Shown here piece by piece: positions 1 to 11,850 of a stretch of DNA of 64,000 nt (its first letter is position 1; every line of letters starts with the position of its first letter). The notes beneath the pieces are model-generated. The model searched no databases and was not told where the DNA came from. It was given only the letters and a program-made list of their open reading frames with translations. Source of the DNA: Achatina immaculata (taxonomy: Eukaryota; Mollusca; Gastropoda; Stylommatophora; Achatinidae); the NCBI GenBank assembly GCA_009760885.1, contig CM019719.1:39311584-39375583 (forward strand), given 5' to 3'. Position numbers and translations under genes: made by a program.

Positions 1-560
1 TTGCAGTTTTTTTTTTCCAGCGGTAATTAGTTGTATGCGCGTGCGTGCGTTTGTTTGTATGCGTTTATATGTCGTATTCCATGTTGTAGTACACGCTTGG
101 CTCACTTTTGCGCTAGCATGTGCACCAGTTTCTGGATTCATTGAGCTTGTGTTTTAAGTTAAAAAAAAAAAACAGGCCTGGCATATTTTCTGCTTTAGGA
201 AGTAAGCATACTTTTTTTTTGTTTGTTCTTGAACTTTTGCCCTCAGAAGGGAGTTGGTTGCGCAGCCGGACACACCCCGACCTGGGTTGGATGCTTTATT
301 CTGATCTTGGAAGGTTTAAATAAGTTATCGAGCGTACCGTACCGCATCAGACGTGTCATGTCTAAGACATCCACGTTCTGTACCTGAGAAAAAGAAATTG
401 TTAAAAGAAGTGGCTTTGTTAATATATCGTTGCTGTTGTTCTTCTTCTGTCTCCCGTGAGTGCTATTTTATTAGGTTAGTTACTTCTTCTCGTTTGCTTT
501 GAATGTAATAGTTTAATTTTACACTCTTTTGATATTTTTTTCCCTAATGTAATTTGTATA
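1..560. other. no gene seen
   Basis: Low-complexity, T-rich DNA with short homopolymers. No splice-bounded reading frame or recognisable protein segment was found on either strand. It could be intron or intergenic sequence upstream of the COX11 terminal exon. Confidence 0.5.
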
Positions 561-599
561 CTTGTATTAAAACGAGTGTGTGGGAAGAATGAAAGATGG

Positions 600-690
600 A
601 GTGATGTAGGGCAGAATGTAAGACGGGCCTGCGTGCCCAATTATTTACCCTTTAAAAATAAAGATCATTCATTCATTCATTCATTCATTT
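600..690 (+). repeat. possible retroposon 3' end with ATTC tail
   Basis: An AATAAA hexamer sits immediately before about six ATTC repeats (roughly 664-690). A short tandem tail straight after a polyadenylation-like hexamer is typical of RTE-type LINE or SINE 3' ends. No coding body was recognised upstream, so this is only a candidate. Confidence 0.3.
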
Positions 691-814
691 CCTGGAACTG
701 CGAGTAAGGTGCTCTTCACAGCATCGTGTCGGGTTGGAAACGAGTTATGGCGGTTTTGTTGTTGTTGTTGTTGTTTGTTTGTTTGTTTTTGTTTCCAGTC
801 CCTGAGTGTTAGGC

Positions 815-1095
815 CCGAAAATACAGGCATAACACAGTATCCCCAATATGCCTTAATGGAAACGGGAATTTTACCTTATCAGTCCCTGGGTGGAGAAAGA
901 AGGCAGGGGTGTGCGGTACTTCTTTAGCAGACTCCACTGCCATTGGGACTATGGCAATCCCTGTTTCCGTTAGCCAAGCTCTCAGCCTTGTACTGGGGAT
1001 ACCAACGGAGAAGTGGGACAAGGTCTTGGTCGGCTGCGGTTCGCCAGCCCTGACGCCAGCATGTCAGCAGCTGTGGGTCGCTGATTGGACATATC
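815..1095 (+). repeat. dispersed repeat R1, copy a
   Basis: One of at least six copies in the window of an unnamed dispersed repeat. Shared landmarks in order: a CCACTGCCAYGGGGACTA-like block, a block reading LLGVPTERWDKVLV in one frame, then GGTTCGCCAACCCTGAC and finally GGGTCGCTGATT. The related copies lie near 10.6, 22.2, 27.1, 44.3 and 50.2 kb. Short frames of 70-110 codons cross it but are not conserved over their whole length, so I do not call a gene. Confidence 0.7.
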
Positions 1096-1639
1096 GTACT
1101 TTACTTATTAATGGTAGGTTTATCAACAGTCGACAGAAATCTATAGACATTTATCCGAATGAAATATGTGCAAGGTGTTGTAAACCAAGAGGTTCGCGTA
1201 CAGGGGGAAGTATGGAGGAGGGGGGGGGGAGACAGGAGAACTAAGATAAGCGGAGAACCCACACGTGCGTGTTTTATTTCAGAGAGCGACGTCTGAGAAG
1301 TTTTATTTTGTTTTCTTTCTCCCTCGTTCGTGCCCCCCCCCCCTTTCCAACCAATCGTCTGCTCCCAAACGTTATGTTGGAGCCACGTTATCACGTGGGT
1401 GTCAAGAGTAGACCGTTAACAAACATGTAAGAAGGTCAGTACATGTCACGCAGATGTGGTGTCAATCTGAACTTTGCTACGGGAGGATAAAGAAGTGCCA
1501 AATTAAAAACTAAAATTACAACTTTAAAAAAATTGTTTAATTGGCGTGCACAGAGAATATAAACGTTTGGGTCTTCGCAACAGATAAACAGAAACGCGTG
1601 GAAGGGGACAGACAGACAGTCTGAAGGGATGGAGAAATA

Positions 1640-3356
1640 TGAGAAGACAAAGAGTACGAAGAAATTAAGAAACTAACAGGCACGAATCATAAAGTGAATC
1701 AGGGAGGCTGCAGTAAAAGCAAACAAGGACAACTCCTGATGGAATGCTCAGACATAAATAAACGGGGGAAGGAATACATCAGCGAACTTTACGCGGATAA
1801 GAGAAAATAAAAGCCCATACACAGACAGTGAGACGGGCCCAACAGTATTAAATGTAGAAGTAGAAAAGGCCACGAGAATGATGAAACATGAGAAAGCTAG
1901 TGGCTTGGACAACATCGGCGTGGAAATGTTAGAAGCCCTAGAATAATTTGGAATAGATAAGATCACAAGATTTGTGCAACGATGTACACAGCAGACCACA
2001 GGACCTGAAAGCCTCATTATTTATAGCACTACCAAAGAAACCAAATTCAATAGACTGTACCAACTTTTGAACCATACGTTTAATGAGTCATGTGACAACG
2101 ATATTGTACAAAATGATTGTACGAGAATCGGACACAAACGTGGAAATCAGTGATCAGCAGTTTAAATTTAGAAGAGATGGCGGAATAAGAGAAGCGATAT
2201 TCAGCATTCGGATGGTAAATGAGAAGTATGTGGAAGTTGAAAATTTGTGTGTTTTTTTAAAAAGACATCTATGCTTGTTTTATAGATTGTTTTATAGATT
2301 ACACAAAGGCCTTCGACAGAGTCAGACATGAACAGCTGATGGAATGTCTGAAAGAGATTAATGTAGATGGCAAATAGATCAGAATAATAAGCAGGCTATA
2401 TTGGGAACAGACAGCAGTTGTGCGGTCAAACAGAGACTACTGAACACCAATAGATATAAAGAGAGGAGTCAGACAAAGATGTGTCCTTTCACCATTATAA
2501 CCTTTGTACGAGAAGGTATTCAAACTAGTGAGATGTCTGGAGTAAACATTAATGGAATAACAATCGATAACCTGAGATATGCGGAAGACACCGTGCTAAT
2601 GGCAGAGAACAAAAAAAGACGTACAGAATCTATTGACGCAAATAAACGACAAAAGTAAGGACTATAAGTAAATATCAGAAAAACAAATGTTATTTTAATC
2701 AGCAGAGAAGAATTAAAGCCAGCCGTAAATATAAAAGATAAATAGAGAACTGCTTGAACAGGTGAAAAGCTTCAGGTATTTAGGACACGTGATAACGGAG
2801 GATGGAAAATATGAAATGTAAATTAACAGACGAATAGGAATGGCAAAAACACACCTTCAGCCGAATGAGGAAGATCCTTACATCAAAACAGATAACACAG
2901 CAATGGAAATTACACATCATAAAATGCTACACAGTATTCCTTTATGGTGTAGAAGTTGGACTTTGAATAAGACAACAACAAAAAAGAAGAAAATCGAGGC
3001 CTTTGAAATGTGGATATATGGAAGAATTGGGTGTATTCCATGGACAGAAAAGAAAACAAAGAAAAAAGTGCTAAACCAGCTAGAAGTGAAAGGAAAAATA
3101 TTGAAAATCATAAAAAGACAGCTAAGATACTTTGGTCATGTCAAGAGGCATGATACAGCTACATTGAACACCCTTCTTGATGGCAAAATGAAGAGAAGAA
3201 AACAAGAGGCCGACAGCGACATAGATGGATGGACAGCATCAAGAGATGGACAGGGGCCAAGTTGGCAGAGTGCACTGCGAAGACAAGAAGCAGAGCAGAG
3301 TGGAGATTCATTGAGGCCAACCTTCCGTGGAGAGACGGCACATGATAATGATTAAT
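1640..3356 (+). mobile_element. decayed RTE-type LINE, RT and 3' part (family C)
   Basis: Translation in shifting frames gives the central and C-terminal part of a non-LTR reverse transcriptase: a pre-RT stretch around 1660-1800, a YTKAFDRVRHEQL motif-A block near 2300, a VRQRCVLSP motif-B block near 2480, and a YAED active-site variant near 2580 (YADD is usual). The C-terminal RYFGHVKRH block follows near 3130. Many stops and frameshifts mark it as dead. It is 5' truncated; the endonuclease is absent. It ends in short TTAA-like repeats. The same family appears at 48.1-49.0 kb. Confidence 0.85.
2840..3355 (+). pseudogene. reverse transcriptase C-terminal relic
   Basis: This is the longest remaining open frame (171 codons) of the LINE relic. 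It covers the RT thumb and C-terminal region: a WTLNKT-like block (usual form: Y.CE.WT), then RQLRYFGHVKRHD and a basic DGKMKRRKQE tail. It carries no catalytic motif and cannot be functional alone. Confidence 0.7.
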
Positions 3357-4150
3357 TAACTAACTCAGTTCCAGAATCCAGAATAACCAACAAGAGAGAA
3401 ACAGTAATAGAACATTATCGGCCATGTCATCCGGCAGGAAAAAGACACTGTTCGCCGTCCAGTTGCTAAGTATGTCCCAAGCTTTGATCTGAGGTGGCAG
3501 TGTTTATGAGAAGAACTAAAATACAATATTTATATCGTCCACATTTCTTCTTCTTTGTTCTATTTGATTGTTAAAATAACTAGTTTAATATGACGTGTAT
3601 ATGTGTTTATACACACGTCTTTACACAGCGAAGTTGTAGAAGGAAATCATCAGGAAAAGAAAAAAAAGATGATACAGAAACTTTTACCCGCTAATGAGGC
3701 AGAGATATGGCGCCCTATTATAACCATGCAAAGCACTCTCCGAGTCACTTATATCTTTAGTGCGAAGTCTCTTCATTAACGTTTCATTCGCGTGTTACTG
3801 GAGTTTCTGGCCAGTTTACATTGTTTCGTTGCTTTATATTAGGCAACTGTCGTTCAACGTTTTGATTTTAGTCATACAACGCTCCAAGACAGTTACAAGT
3901 CAGCTGCGCTACTCGGGTGAGAAATCTGATCTTCCCAAAGCAGTCTCACTACCACACTGTTTATTCCCATAATATTTATTTATGCCGCACCTTCGCTTTG
4001 TCTATTCAGTTTTGCCCGGCCTTTGCTTAAACAGCGTTATCATGAGGAGACAGCCTGGGAATTCCTCGCCAGAGACGACATGGCTTTTGTCATTTAGGTC
4101 ATAGTTTTACTTGTAGGGTTATACTGTTTTAGCGGGGAAAAGCACTAACC
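3357..4150. other. no gene seen
   Basis: Unassigned sequence between a LINE relic and an R2 repeat copy. Nothing coding or structured was recognised. Confidence 0.4.
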
Positions 4151-4400
4151 TGTCGTAAAGATTTTTGCCTCCCGGTGCAGTAGCATACCTTTGCCACACT
4201 TCAGTGAGTGTTGGAAGGGAAGGCGGAGCACATATGGGAATGCCCGGAGCCCACCCAGTTCTCAATGTTACATTTAATATTTTAAAACCGATTATGTTAA
4301 GTAAGCTTTCATATGTCCGGCCTTTGGTTTTAAATAGCATTAACAACAATTTATAAATTATTGAACCAAAAAAAAAGACATTAAATAAACCCTAATTTAT
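4150..4400 (+). repeat. dispersed repeat R2, copy a
   Basis: Aligns by eye with 7430-7640. Both have a CAGTAGCA-ACCTTGCC-like block, then CACCCARTTCTCA, then a long AT-rich part containing AGCATTAAYAACAA and TATAAATTAWTGAA. The first block, rich in GCC, looks like the end of a DNA transposon, but no matching inverted end was found, so the class is open. Confidence 0.5.
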
Positions 4401-4880
4401 TATCTTAATCACCATCGTGATAAAGATGATGTGTAAAATTGGTAGATTTTGCAAAACACGCTAAAACTTATTTGAAAGATTACTGTGACTGGTTGAAGTG
4501 GCATTTGCTTTTGCAGTTTTTCTAGTTTTTCTCTAGATATACCGGCTTTAAAATCTAGAAACAAGTCCTTTTGTTTTTAAATGCAGCTGTCGTATGTTGG
4601 TAAGAGCGAGAGAGTACACGTTACAAGTGGAATGTAAGAACTGTACTTTTCACGTTAACATTATCACTATGAGGAATAAAACTTAAGGGGATTTTTAAAA
4701 TACTGTATTGACAGCTACATTTAGCTTTTTCATCGTATAAATTTACTTTTTCTTTTAAGGTAGAAATTAGATTACTATTGCACTATCCTGATTTAAAGTT
4801 AGTTTTTAGTTTTTGGCTAAAAGACCTGTGAGTAATTTAGTTTCGTTTTTTTTTTCGTATTTTTAAAAGTTTCTACTTTG

Positions 4881-5177
4881 TTCATATTTGTTGGTAGTTA
4901 CATTATCTATTTTTGTTCATATTTGTTGGTAGTTACATTATCTATTTTTGTTCATATTTATTGGTAGTTACATTATCTATTTTTGTTCATATTTGTTGGT
5001 AGTTACATTATCTATTTTTGTGCATATTTGTTGGTAGTTACATTATCTATTTTTGTGCATATTTGTTGGTAGTTACATTATTTATTTTTCTGCATATTTG
5101 TTGGTAGTTACATTATCTATTTTTGTTCATATTTGTTGGTAGTTACATTATCTATTTTTGTTCATATTTGTTGGTAA
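4881..5177 (+). repeat. 35-bp minisatellite, about 8.5 copies
   Basis: The 35-bp unit begins TTCATATTTGTTGGTAG and continues with TTACATTATC and a T-run. Copies differ by single substitutions such as GTTCAT/GTGCAT and TCTATT/TTTATT. Confidence 0.95.
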
Positions 5178-5544
5178 TTGCAGTACTTTGGCCTAAAGGA
5201 CTAAGCATAGAGGTTAGGGTTGATAAAATTGTTCAGTTTTTCTGTTCATATTGAAAGTGTATAAACACTGAAAACATCTCGACGTTATACTGTCAGCTTA
5301 AATTAGTATTATTATTTGTAATAACTCATGTATTTTCCTGCCATATATTGTATCGGACGGAAATATGCGAGTCTTAGCAACAACAACAAAAAATTAAAAA
5401 TTGTCAACCCAAATTAACAAAGGCGCAGATTTATTAAACAGCAAAGGAATCTGACACTCAAAAACACAAAACGGAACTGAGTTTACATAATTACAAAAGT
5501 AATCGCTCCTTCCTTTGTTATAGTTAATAAGCCCATTGAAAGGG

Positions 5545-5578
<34 letters not shown>

Positions 5579-6550
5579 CAAATTTTGCGTCAAAATGTGG
5601 ATATCTTTATGATTATTGCTAAGTACTTTACACAGTAACCATCTCTATAGACTGCTAACTTTGAAATAAATTTTATGATTCTGAACGTGTTTTAGCAATT
5701 GATTTAGATATATTCAGTGTAATTCCACCACGAGCACAAAACTCAGACAAAAAGTGCTACATATCAGCAAGTCGGTACGCAGAGTATACGTCCACCCTTC
5801 TCGGAGAAACGGGAGTGGCTGCTGGCCTCCATAGTCATGTTAAGACTCACGATGAGTCAGAGTCCTCACGGAGTCAGCTAGAGCCTGATTGACTTGGACA
5901 GCTTAGGGTCACACAAGGTTCAAAGTTCCTCCCATAAGACACAGTTGGTTCGAGGGTCATGATGCTGGGATCGTAAAGTAGGTGAATGCGGATCACTATA
6001 CGCACAACAAAACATCACCATGTGACTTGGGTAGATTAGTGTCTAGGCTTCAGCTTCCGGATACTAGTTACCGCATTCATCGTTGGGAGGGAGGGGCATC
6101 GCAGCAGGGGGCACTTTATCGCTTTTGTTTTTTTGTTTTTTAAAGAATCTTCGCATCATAAGTTGGGAAACTCATTTTTTTAAATCTACAATTACTCATA
6201 ACATTTTTGTAAGAATCTCGCAGCATAGGTTCTACAGTAACTCATACCATATAACATAAGTGCTTTTACTTGTGCGTCAGCTAAGATTTCCGAAACATTG
6301 CTGTAATAGGCTGCTTAAAATGTTACCTTCCGTCAAAAAGTAATCTTTTCATTGCAGCCCTCTTAAAAGAAAGCATTAGAAAAGATAGCTCCTACACTGT
6401 TAACTTTGGATTGATAGTATGGGGATAAAACAGTTTTCTGCCCCTCTGATTCTCCGATAGCTTTATCAATACCCGCAATGGGAAAAGACGCTGGAAAGCT
6501 TCATTGTGTCGCCAGTGTTTGCGACAGATGCTAATTATTTTTTTTTCTGG
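5178..6550. other. no gene seen; TA microsatellite
   Basis: AT-rich DNA with a (TA)n tract at about 5549-5576. The segment at 5780-6070 is GC-richer and contains a GGTTCGAGGGTC string that weakly resembles a tRNA B box. I could not pair it with an A box, so it is not called as a SINE. Confidence 0.4.
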
Positions 6551-6553
6551 TTT

Positions 6554-6943
6554 TAACATCAACTTCACTATAGTATCTCGTATGTGTGACTTGTAATAAC
6601 ATCAACTTCACTATAGTATCTCGTGTGTGTGACTTGTAATAACATCAACTTCACTACAGTATCTCGTATGTGTGACTTGTAATAACATCAACTTCACTAT
6701 AGTATCTTGTATGTGTGACTTGTAATAACATCAACTTCACTACAGTATCTCATGTGTGTGACTTGTAATAACATCAACTTCACTACAGTATCTCGTGTGT
6801 GTGACTTGTAATAACATCAACTTCACTACAGTATCTCATGTGTGTGACTTGTAATAACATCAACTTCACTACAGTATCTCGTGTGTGTGACTTGTAATAA
6901 CATCAACTTCACTACAGTATCTCGTGTGTGTGTGACTTGTAAT
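6554..6943 (+). repeat. 43-bp minisatellite, about 9 copies
   Basis: The unit begins TAACATCAACTTCACTA and ends GTGTGACTTGTAA, with exact 43-bp spacing. Two variable sites (TATAG/TACAG and CGTATG/CGTGTG/CATGTG) divide the array: the TATAG plus CGTATG type is common at the left and TACAG plus GTGTG dominates at the right. Confidence 0.95.
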
Positions 6944-7425
6944 TTACCCTGGATATTCGAACCCCGCAAGAGCGTGAAATATTTTCACGTTGAAGGTGTC
7001 ACGTGTCCTCAGATACTGGTCCCCCACAATTAACGAGATTTTCCGAAGACTAATTTATTAGGATCTGGACTGAAACAACTTTCAGACACGTGTAGCATTT
7101 TTGTTTGTAAAGTCTGTCACTTTTATCGCTTCTTTACTCCCAAACTGTAAAACTTCGGTAAAAACTAGAGAATTAATTATTTTTACACCTTTTTTGTTTT
7201 TAGAAGTGGGAATTTGCAGAGTAAATTATTAAATCAGTAGTGATAGCTTGTGTATATTGAGTGACAGAGAACTTTCAGACATTTCTCAGCTGTTTTGTTT
7301 TGCGTGTTCAGTCATAGACATTGCTGATGTTTTTTGCGTTAAAGTTTAAAACACACGCGCGCGCGCGCGCAAACACACATACACACACACTGTTTTTTTC
7401 TCCAGCCATTTTTGACAGGTTACAA
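6944..7425. other. no gene seen; CG/CA microsatellite
   Basis: Unassigned DNA containing a compound (CG)n(CA)n run at about 7352-7391. Confidence 0.4.
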
Positions 7426-7429
7426 ACGG

Positions 7430-7640
7430 GGGCTGGCCCTGTGAATTCTGCCGCCCTGTACAGTAGCAAACCTTGCCGCCCCACCCAATTCTCACATTAA
7501 TACTTCATGTTTTATCATCGATTTTTTAAAGTTTCATCATGTCCAACCAGTAATTTAAACAGCATTAATAACAAGTTATAAATTAATGAAAAAAAATATC
7601 ATAAGAAACTAAAAATTTATTACAGAATGAGAAACAGTTA
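7430..7640 (+). repeat. dispersed repeat R2, copy b
   Basis: Second copy of R2, in the same orientation as the one at 4150-4400. It is shorter in the first part because a block of about 45 bp present there is missing here. Confidence 0.5.
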
Positions 7641-8765
7641 AAAGAAATTAAAGTAGACCTATTACTTACATCATCATCATGTTGCTCACCACATGTACAA
7701 CAAAGCCCTTTTAAGTACAAACAGTGTTTTGTATATGTTTTAATTTTAAGCATACACGTTACTTGCACTTCTGTTGTTTCAAGTAAATATCTAACAGTTA
7801 AAAAAAAAGTTTCCGTGCTTTCATATTCACGAAGTCAAAAGAAATCAGTCTAAAGAAGCCGATAAAGGTAAGGAAGGGATATAACAGGACATCATAAAAA
7901 TTTTAAATATCTGACTTTTAGGGCAAGTGTTTCATGATTTGTCATTTTTGTCTGCCAGCTCATTCATTAGCAGTTTCTGTCAAAACATTATAAAATTCGT
8001 CAAAAGAATTTCTTAAAGGACGAATGGCTTCGATTCTAGATTCCCAGCGGGTGGTACTCAGTGATTTGAGCGGTAGAGATGTGTTTTTCTAAGGGTTCCC
8101 CAACTGTGTTTACGCTGAGAAAAACGTATACAATTTCTCAACTGTTTTTAAACGAAATAAAAACGTTCCTGGATGAGATTGCGGCGTCATTGACAACTAA
8201 TGTGAGAAACAAGGGCCGGCGGGTTCAAGTCTCTAATGCATTGATGAACTCCTGACCGTTTTCCTTTCATATTTCGTCTATTGTACAATGGCCGTGCATG
8301 CTTGCGACTGGATTATTCGCGTCTGACAGTTTTCCAAGAATACATTTAGCTAGCACCGTGGCCGCAGTGGCCTCGGGGGGGGGGGGGGGGGGGGGGGGGA
8401 GTGAAACCAAGAAAGTCCTCATGAATATTGATGGCACTTGGATCTGAACAAATAATGCAAATATGTAGTGTTAATTGTTCAGCGTGGCTTTACATCTGGA
8501 GTACAGTCTGTAAACTAATCCATTCGTTATGATTTTTTTTCGCGAGATAATGTTGGGCTAATCCACGAGTAAGCGTGGTCAGTAATACATGAAAATGTGT
8601 GGGTTTAAAAAAAAATTATTTTCTTATTATTTTTGTACCCCACTTTTCAAATTTTTATCACCCTAGTTCCCCCCCCCCAAACCAAAAAAAAAAAAACCCG
8701 AAACAACAACAAAAAACAAAACTTTCTTCCCCTTGCAAACGCGCTGCCCTATTCCGTACAGCCGG
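7641..8765. other. no gene seen; 25-G run
   Basis: Unassigned DNA. An unbroken run of 25 G lies at 8375-8399, a potential G-quadruplex and also a likely place for sequencing-length error. Confidence 0.5.
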
Positions 8766-8836
8766 CCCCTGTTTAATCATTTTCAATTATCCGATCAAAA
8801 TTTTTCCTTGTTTCGGATAATCGGAGGTTTTACTCG
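8764..8836 (+). repeat. short pogo/Tigger-like MITE remnant
   Basis: A 70-bp near-palindrome with an ATTATCCGA block on one side and TCGGATAATCGGAGGTTTTA on the other. The same TCGGATAA-type ends are seen in the larger element at 59984-60305. Probably a collapsed internal-deletion copy. Confidence 0.4.
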
Positions 8837-10564
8837 GCGCAAATTCCTGTCTGTGGCTGGTAAAACGAAATTATTAAGTAAAATTATTCGGTCGGATTTT
8901 GACACCAAACGTTCCGCAGCACCGGCAAACATTCCAGCGTGTTGGGTTTCTGTTAGCCACGGTGGCTTTTGTCCGCCGCTGTTTCCTTCTTTTCATCCGC
9001 TGCTTTTAAAGGCTTATGCACGGAAACTAGCATTAAGTCTAGTCAAAGAATCAGAGGGAGAGAGTAGAGCAATCAGTTTTCCCCCACTTTTGCGTGATGG
9101 CCAGCAAGGTTATAGCGGGAAAGCACCGCTTCGATCTAAATTCTAACTATGGGAATTATCGAAACATGTTCAGTCTTGATTCTGATAATCTGTGCGCGAA
9201 TTCTCATTTGGGGCAGTTAAAACAAATTACAGGAACCATAAATATCCCATTACATGAAGCAAATCGCCGACCCTGTCAGAATGTCTGTTTTCCCACTCAA
9301 CACTGAAAGGTGTATGAGGGAGGAAATAAGGCAGGGTTGGTAAAAATGCCTTGGATTTCCGAAAGATGTCAGCTACAGACTTTTATGTCCACCATTGTCT
9401 AGGTTTTTTTTTTGCGTGGAACCTGGTTCGACTGAAGAAGCACGGAGAGGTCAGTTTCGTGCTGGGCCATACTTGGAGGGGTCATTGCCTCGCTATCGAT
9501 CCATCTGATGACTTGTCTTCACTCACTGCTGCTCTTTCACCTCCCCTCCTGCTGGCAGTGTGAAAGGAATGTTCTGTTAGGAACCGGAGGAAGATGAGAG
9601 AAAGAGGAGCTTGACCGCGGGAGTCTTTGTTGTGCCTCCGAGGAGCTCGTTTGGCCTGGATTAGTGTGAGGGAGTGAGTATTATGCTACGTGGAAAGAAA
9701 GAGGGAAAGTTCTGAATAAGAGAGCCTCACAGAACGCCTTGAGCTGAAGCGAGTATGATTTTAATTCCAGGTCATTGAAGAGGAAGCGGAAATGGGATTG
9801 GGGGGGGGAGGGCAAGGACATCATGGAGGAGGGTGGATGGTTGGGGGGGGGGGTGCGAGAGAGTGTTATCAGCGCTGCACCCGGTACGAGAACAGGGCTG
9901 ATGTTATTTGTAGGAGTGGGGGGAGAAAGTAGTGTTAAGTGAGGACAGCTCCTTCGCTGACTCATCTTTCTGTTAGTCAGCGGGGCTCGGCCACCCCGAG
10001 GCATTCAGACTTGGGGAACAAAGAATTTCAGTTTCTTGTAACAGAAGAGCCAAGATTTTGTTCACACATACACACACCCGCGGCTGACATTTTCTAGTCT
10101 CTGTTGTCACTACTTCCAAAACAAGGGTGTCTGATCACAGTTTTGTAACATAGTGCCTTGTATGTTATGACTGTAGTGTTATTATAGCCTTCTTAATTGG
10201 GATAGAATTATTATTATTGTTGTTATTATTATTATTATTATTACTACTGCTATTGACATTTTTATTATAGCTGTGATTTTTATTGATAAGTAGAAAAGAA
10301 ACGATGGAAAATTTAGTTAATAGTGATGGACTTGCTGGGCATTTATTTCATATATATCTAGCGCATTTTTTATGAGGTTTGAAAATATACACGGGGAGAG
10401 AGGAAGAGGAAGGCGCGCGCGCACAGAGAGAGAGAGAGAGAGCAGGTAATGGCAAGACAGAATTCACCGACTGAGCTAATTTAAACCATTACGAACCTGT
10501 GGACAAAACACGATCGACGTGGCGCCTGATGATGATGATGATGATGATGATATATTCCTAATAT
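8837..10564. other. no gene seen; simple repeats
   Basis: Mixed unique-looking sequence, with purine-rich G-runs at 9790-9860, (TTA)n near 10220, (GA)n at about 10424-10442 and (GAT)n at 10527-10551. Several frames of 60-140 codons exist here, but none has recognisable motifs or splice context. Confidence 0.4.
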
Positions 10565-10745
10565 ATGGGCAATTAGCGATCCATAGTTTGCGTGCTAATG
10601 TCAGGGTTTGCGAGCCATAGCTGACGTGCTAGTGTCAGGGTTGGCGAGTCATAGCCAACCAAGACCTTGTCCCACCTCTCCGTTGATACCCCAAGTAGCA
10701 GGCCAAGGGGACAGGGATCACCATAGTACCCCCATGGCTGCGGAG
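10565..10745 (-). repeat. dispersed repeat R1, copy b (3' half)
   Basis: Inverted copy of R1, ending at the GGTGATCCCTGTCCCCTTGG block. Its terminal block is partly duplicated here: two GTGCTARTGTCAGGGTTKGCGAG strings lie at about 10590-10650. The missing half reappears beyond a LINE insertion, at 11757-11850. Confidence 0.7.
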
Positions 10746-11727
10746 TAAGAAAATAGCAGAAGTTAATATGGTCCAGGCTGGCTTTAGACAAGGAAGAGGA
10801 ACAAGAGATCATACAAGAGATCATGTATTCAATATAAGATTAATAATAGAGGAATGCAGAGAATTTAATGTGAATCTATATTTATCTTTTATAGACTATT
10901 CAAAAGCATTTGACTGTGTACAATACCAGAAACTTTGGGAAATAGTGAAAAAAAATGAGATTTCCATATCACTGCTTATCTAGACCAACAGGCAGCATTG
11001 AGAATAAATGGTGAAACAACTTGGTTTGACATAAAACAAGAGGTCCGTCAGGGCTGCATATTGTCGCCTTACTTGTTTAACTTGTATCCTGAAAATATAA
11101 TGAGGAATGTTAGAGAAAATGTAGACAAAGAATATTACGATGCCATAAAAATTAGAGGTTATGAAATGCCAGAGACTAGATATGCTGACGACACAGTACA
11201 GGAAAAGAATGGAAAAAAAACCTAATTGTGTCAGTCCGTAAGAACAGTGAAGAGCAAAACCTTTATCTTAGTGCAAAGAAAACTAAATTGATGATAACTG
11301 ACAAAACAAATATGGCGGCTGAAATATGTATCAGTGAGGAGAAATTTGAAGAGGTTAAGAGTTTTTAATATCTTGGATCTGAAGACTGCCATGACTGGCT
11401 GTTAAGCTCCGTGTGGATCTGAAGACTGCCATGTGCCATATCCATACTACAAGAACTTAATACTAAAGAAGATTGGCTAGTAAGAAAGATTAAACAGAGA
11501 AAACTTAAATATTTTGGACACATGAGAATTTAGAGAAGACAATCTTGGAAGGGTACATTGGGAAACAGAAAGAGAGGAAGACCAAGGCGAAGATGGCTGC
11601 AAGACATCGTTGACGATCTGCGAATGGATGCATCAGCAGCAGGGCATCTTGCTTACAACCGAGAGAGGCCTACAGGAGAGCTGTTAGGGAGGAGGAGTTC
11701 CGCAGGGGACATGGAGATGACTGACTG
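10746..11727 (+). mobile_element. 5'-truncated BovB-like LINE (family B)
   Basis: The reverse-transcriptase relic begins at AATATGGTCCAGGCTGG and shows QAGFRQGRGTRDH, LSFIDYSKAFDCV (motif A), VRQGCILSPYLFNLY (motif B) and RYADDT (motif C). These blocks match the RTE-BovB type. Frames shift repeatedly. An internal stretch after the SFXYLGS block is replaced at 11375-11433 by a piece identical to the 13.6-kb minisatellite. The 3' end shares its last 120 bp with the 33-kb copy. Its neighbours on both sides are two halves of one R1 repeat, so it is a nested insertion. Confidence 0.85.
11375..11433 (-). repeat. isolated unit of the 40-bp minisatellite inside the LINE
   Basis: The reverse complement reads CATGGCAGTCTTCAGATCC then ACACGGAGCTTAACAGCCAG, which is the same 40-bp unit as the array at 13570-14063. 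It holds about one and a half units and lies inverted relative to the array. Confidence 0.9.
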
Positions 11728-11756
11728 AACCCACTCACATTCCGATACAGTGCAGT

Positions 11757-11850
11757 GCTTCAACGTCTTCTCGGCATCGGCAGCAAAGAACATCAGCTCT
11801 CAGATGCAGGAGGATAGGGGGAAAAAAGCACAGAACGCCTGACATCCTTT
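11757..11850 (-). repeat. dispersed repeat R1, copy b (5' half)
   Basis: The reverse complement contains the GAGCTGATGTTCTTTGCTGCC block, which corresponds to AACTGATGTTCTTTGCAGCC at the start of the copy at 44.2 kb. With 10565-10745 it completes one R1 copy around the LINE. Confidence 0.6.

Noticed and set aside
4881..5177. CRISPR-like regular repeat
   Set aside because: Contiguous tandem units with no spacers in a eukaryotic context; the same holds at 6554, 13570 and 59333.
8733..9146. 137-codon plus-strand frame
   Set aside because: It runs across a MITE remnant and has no family features.
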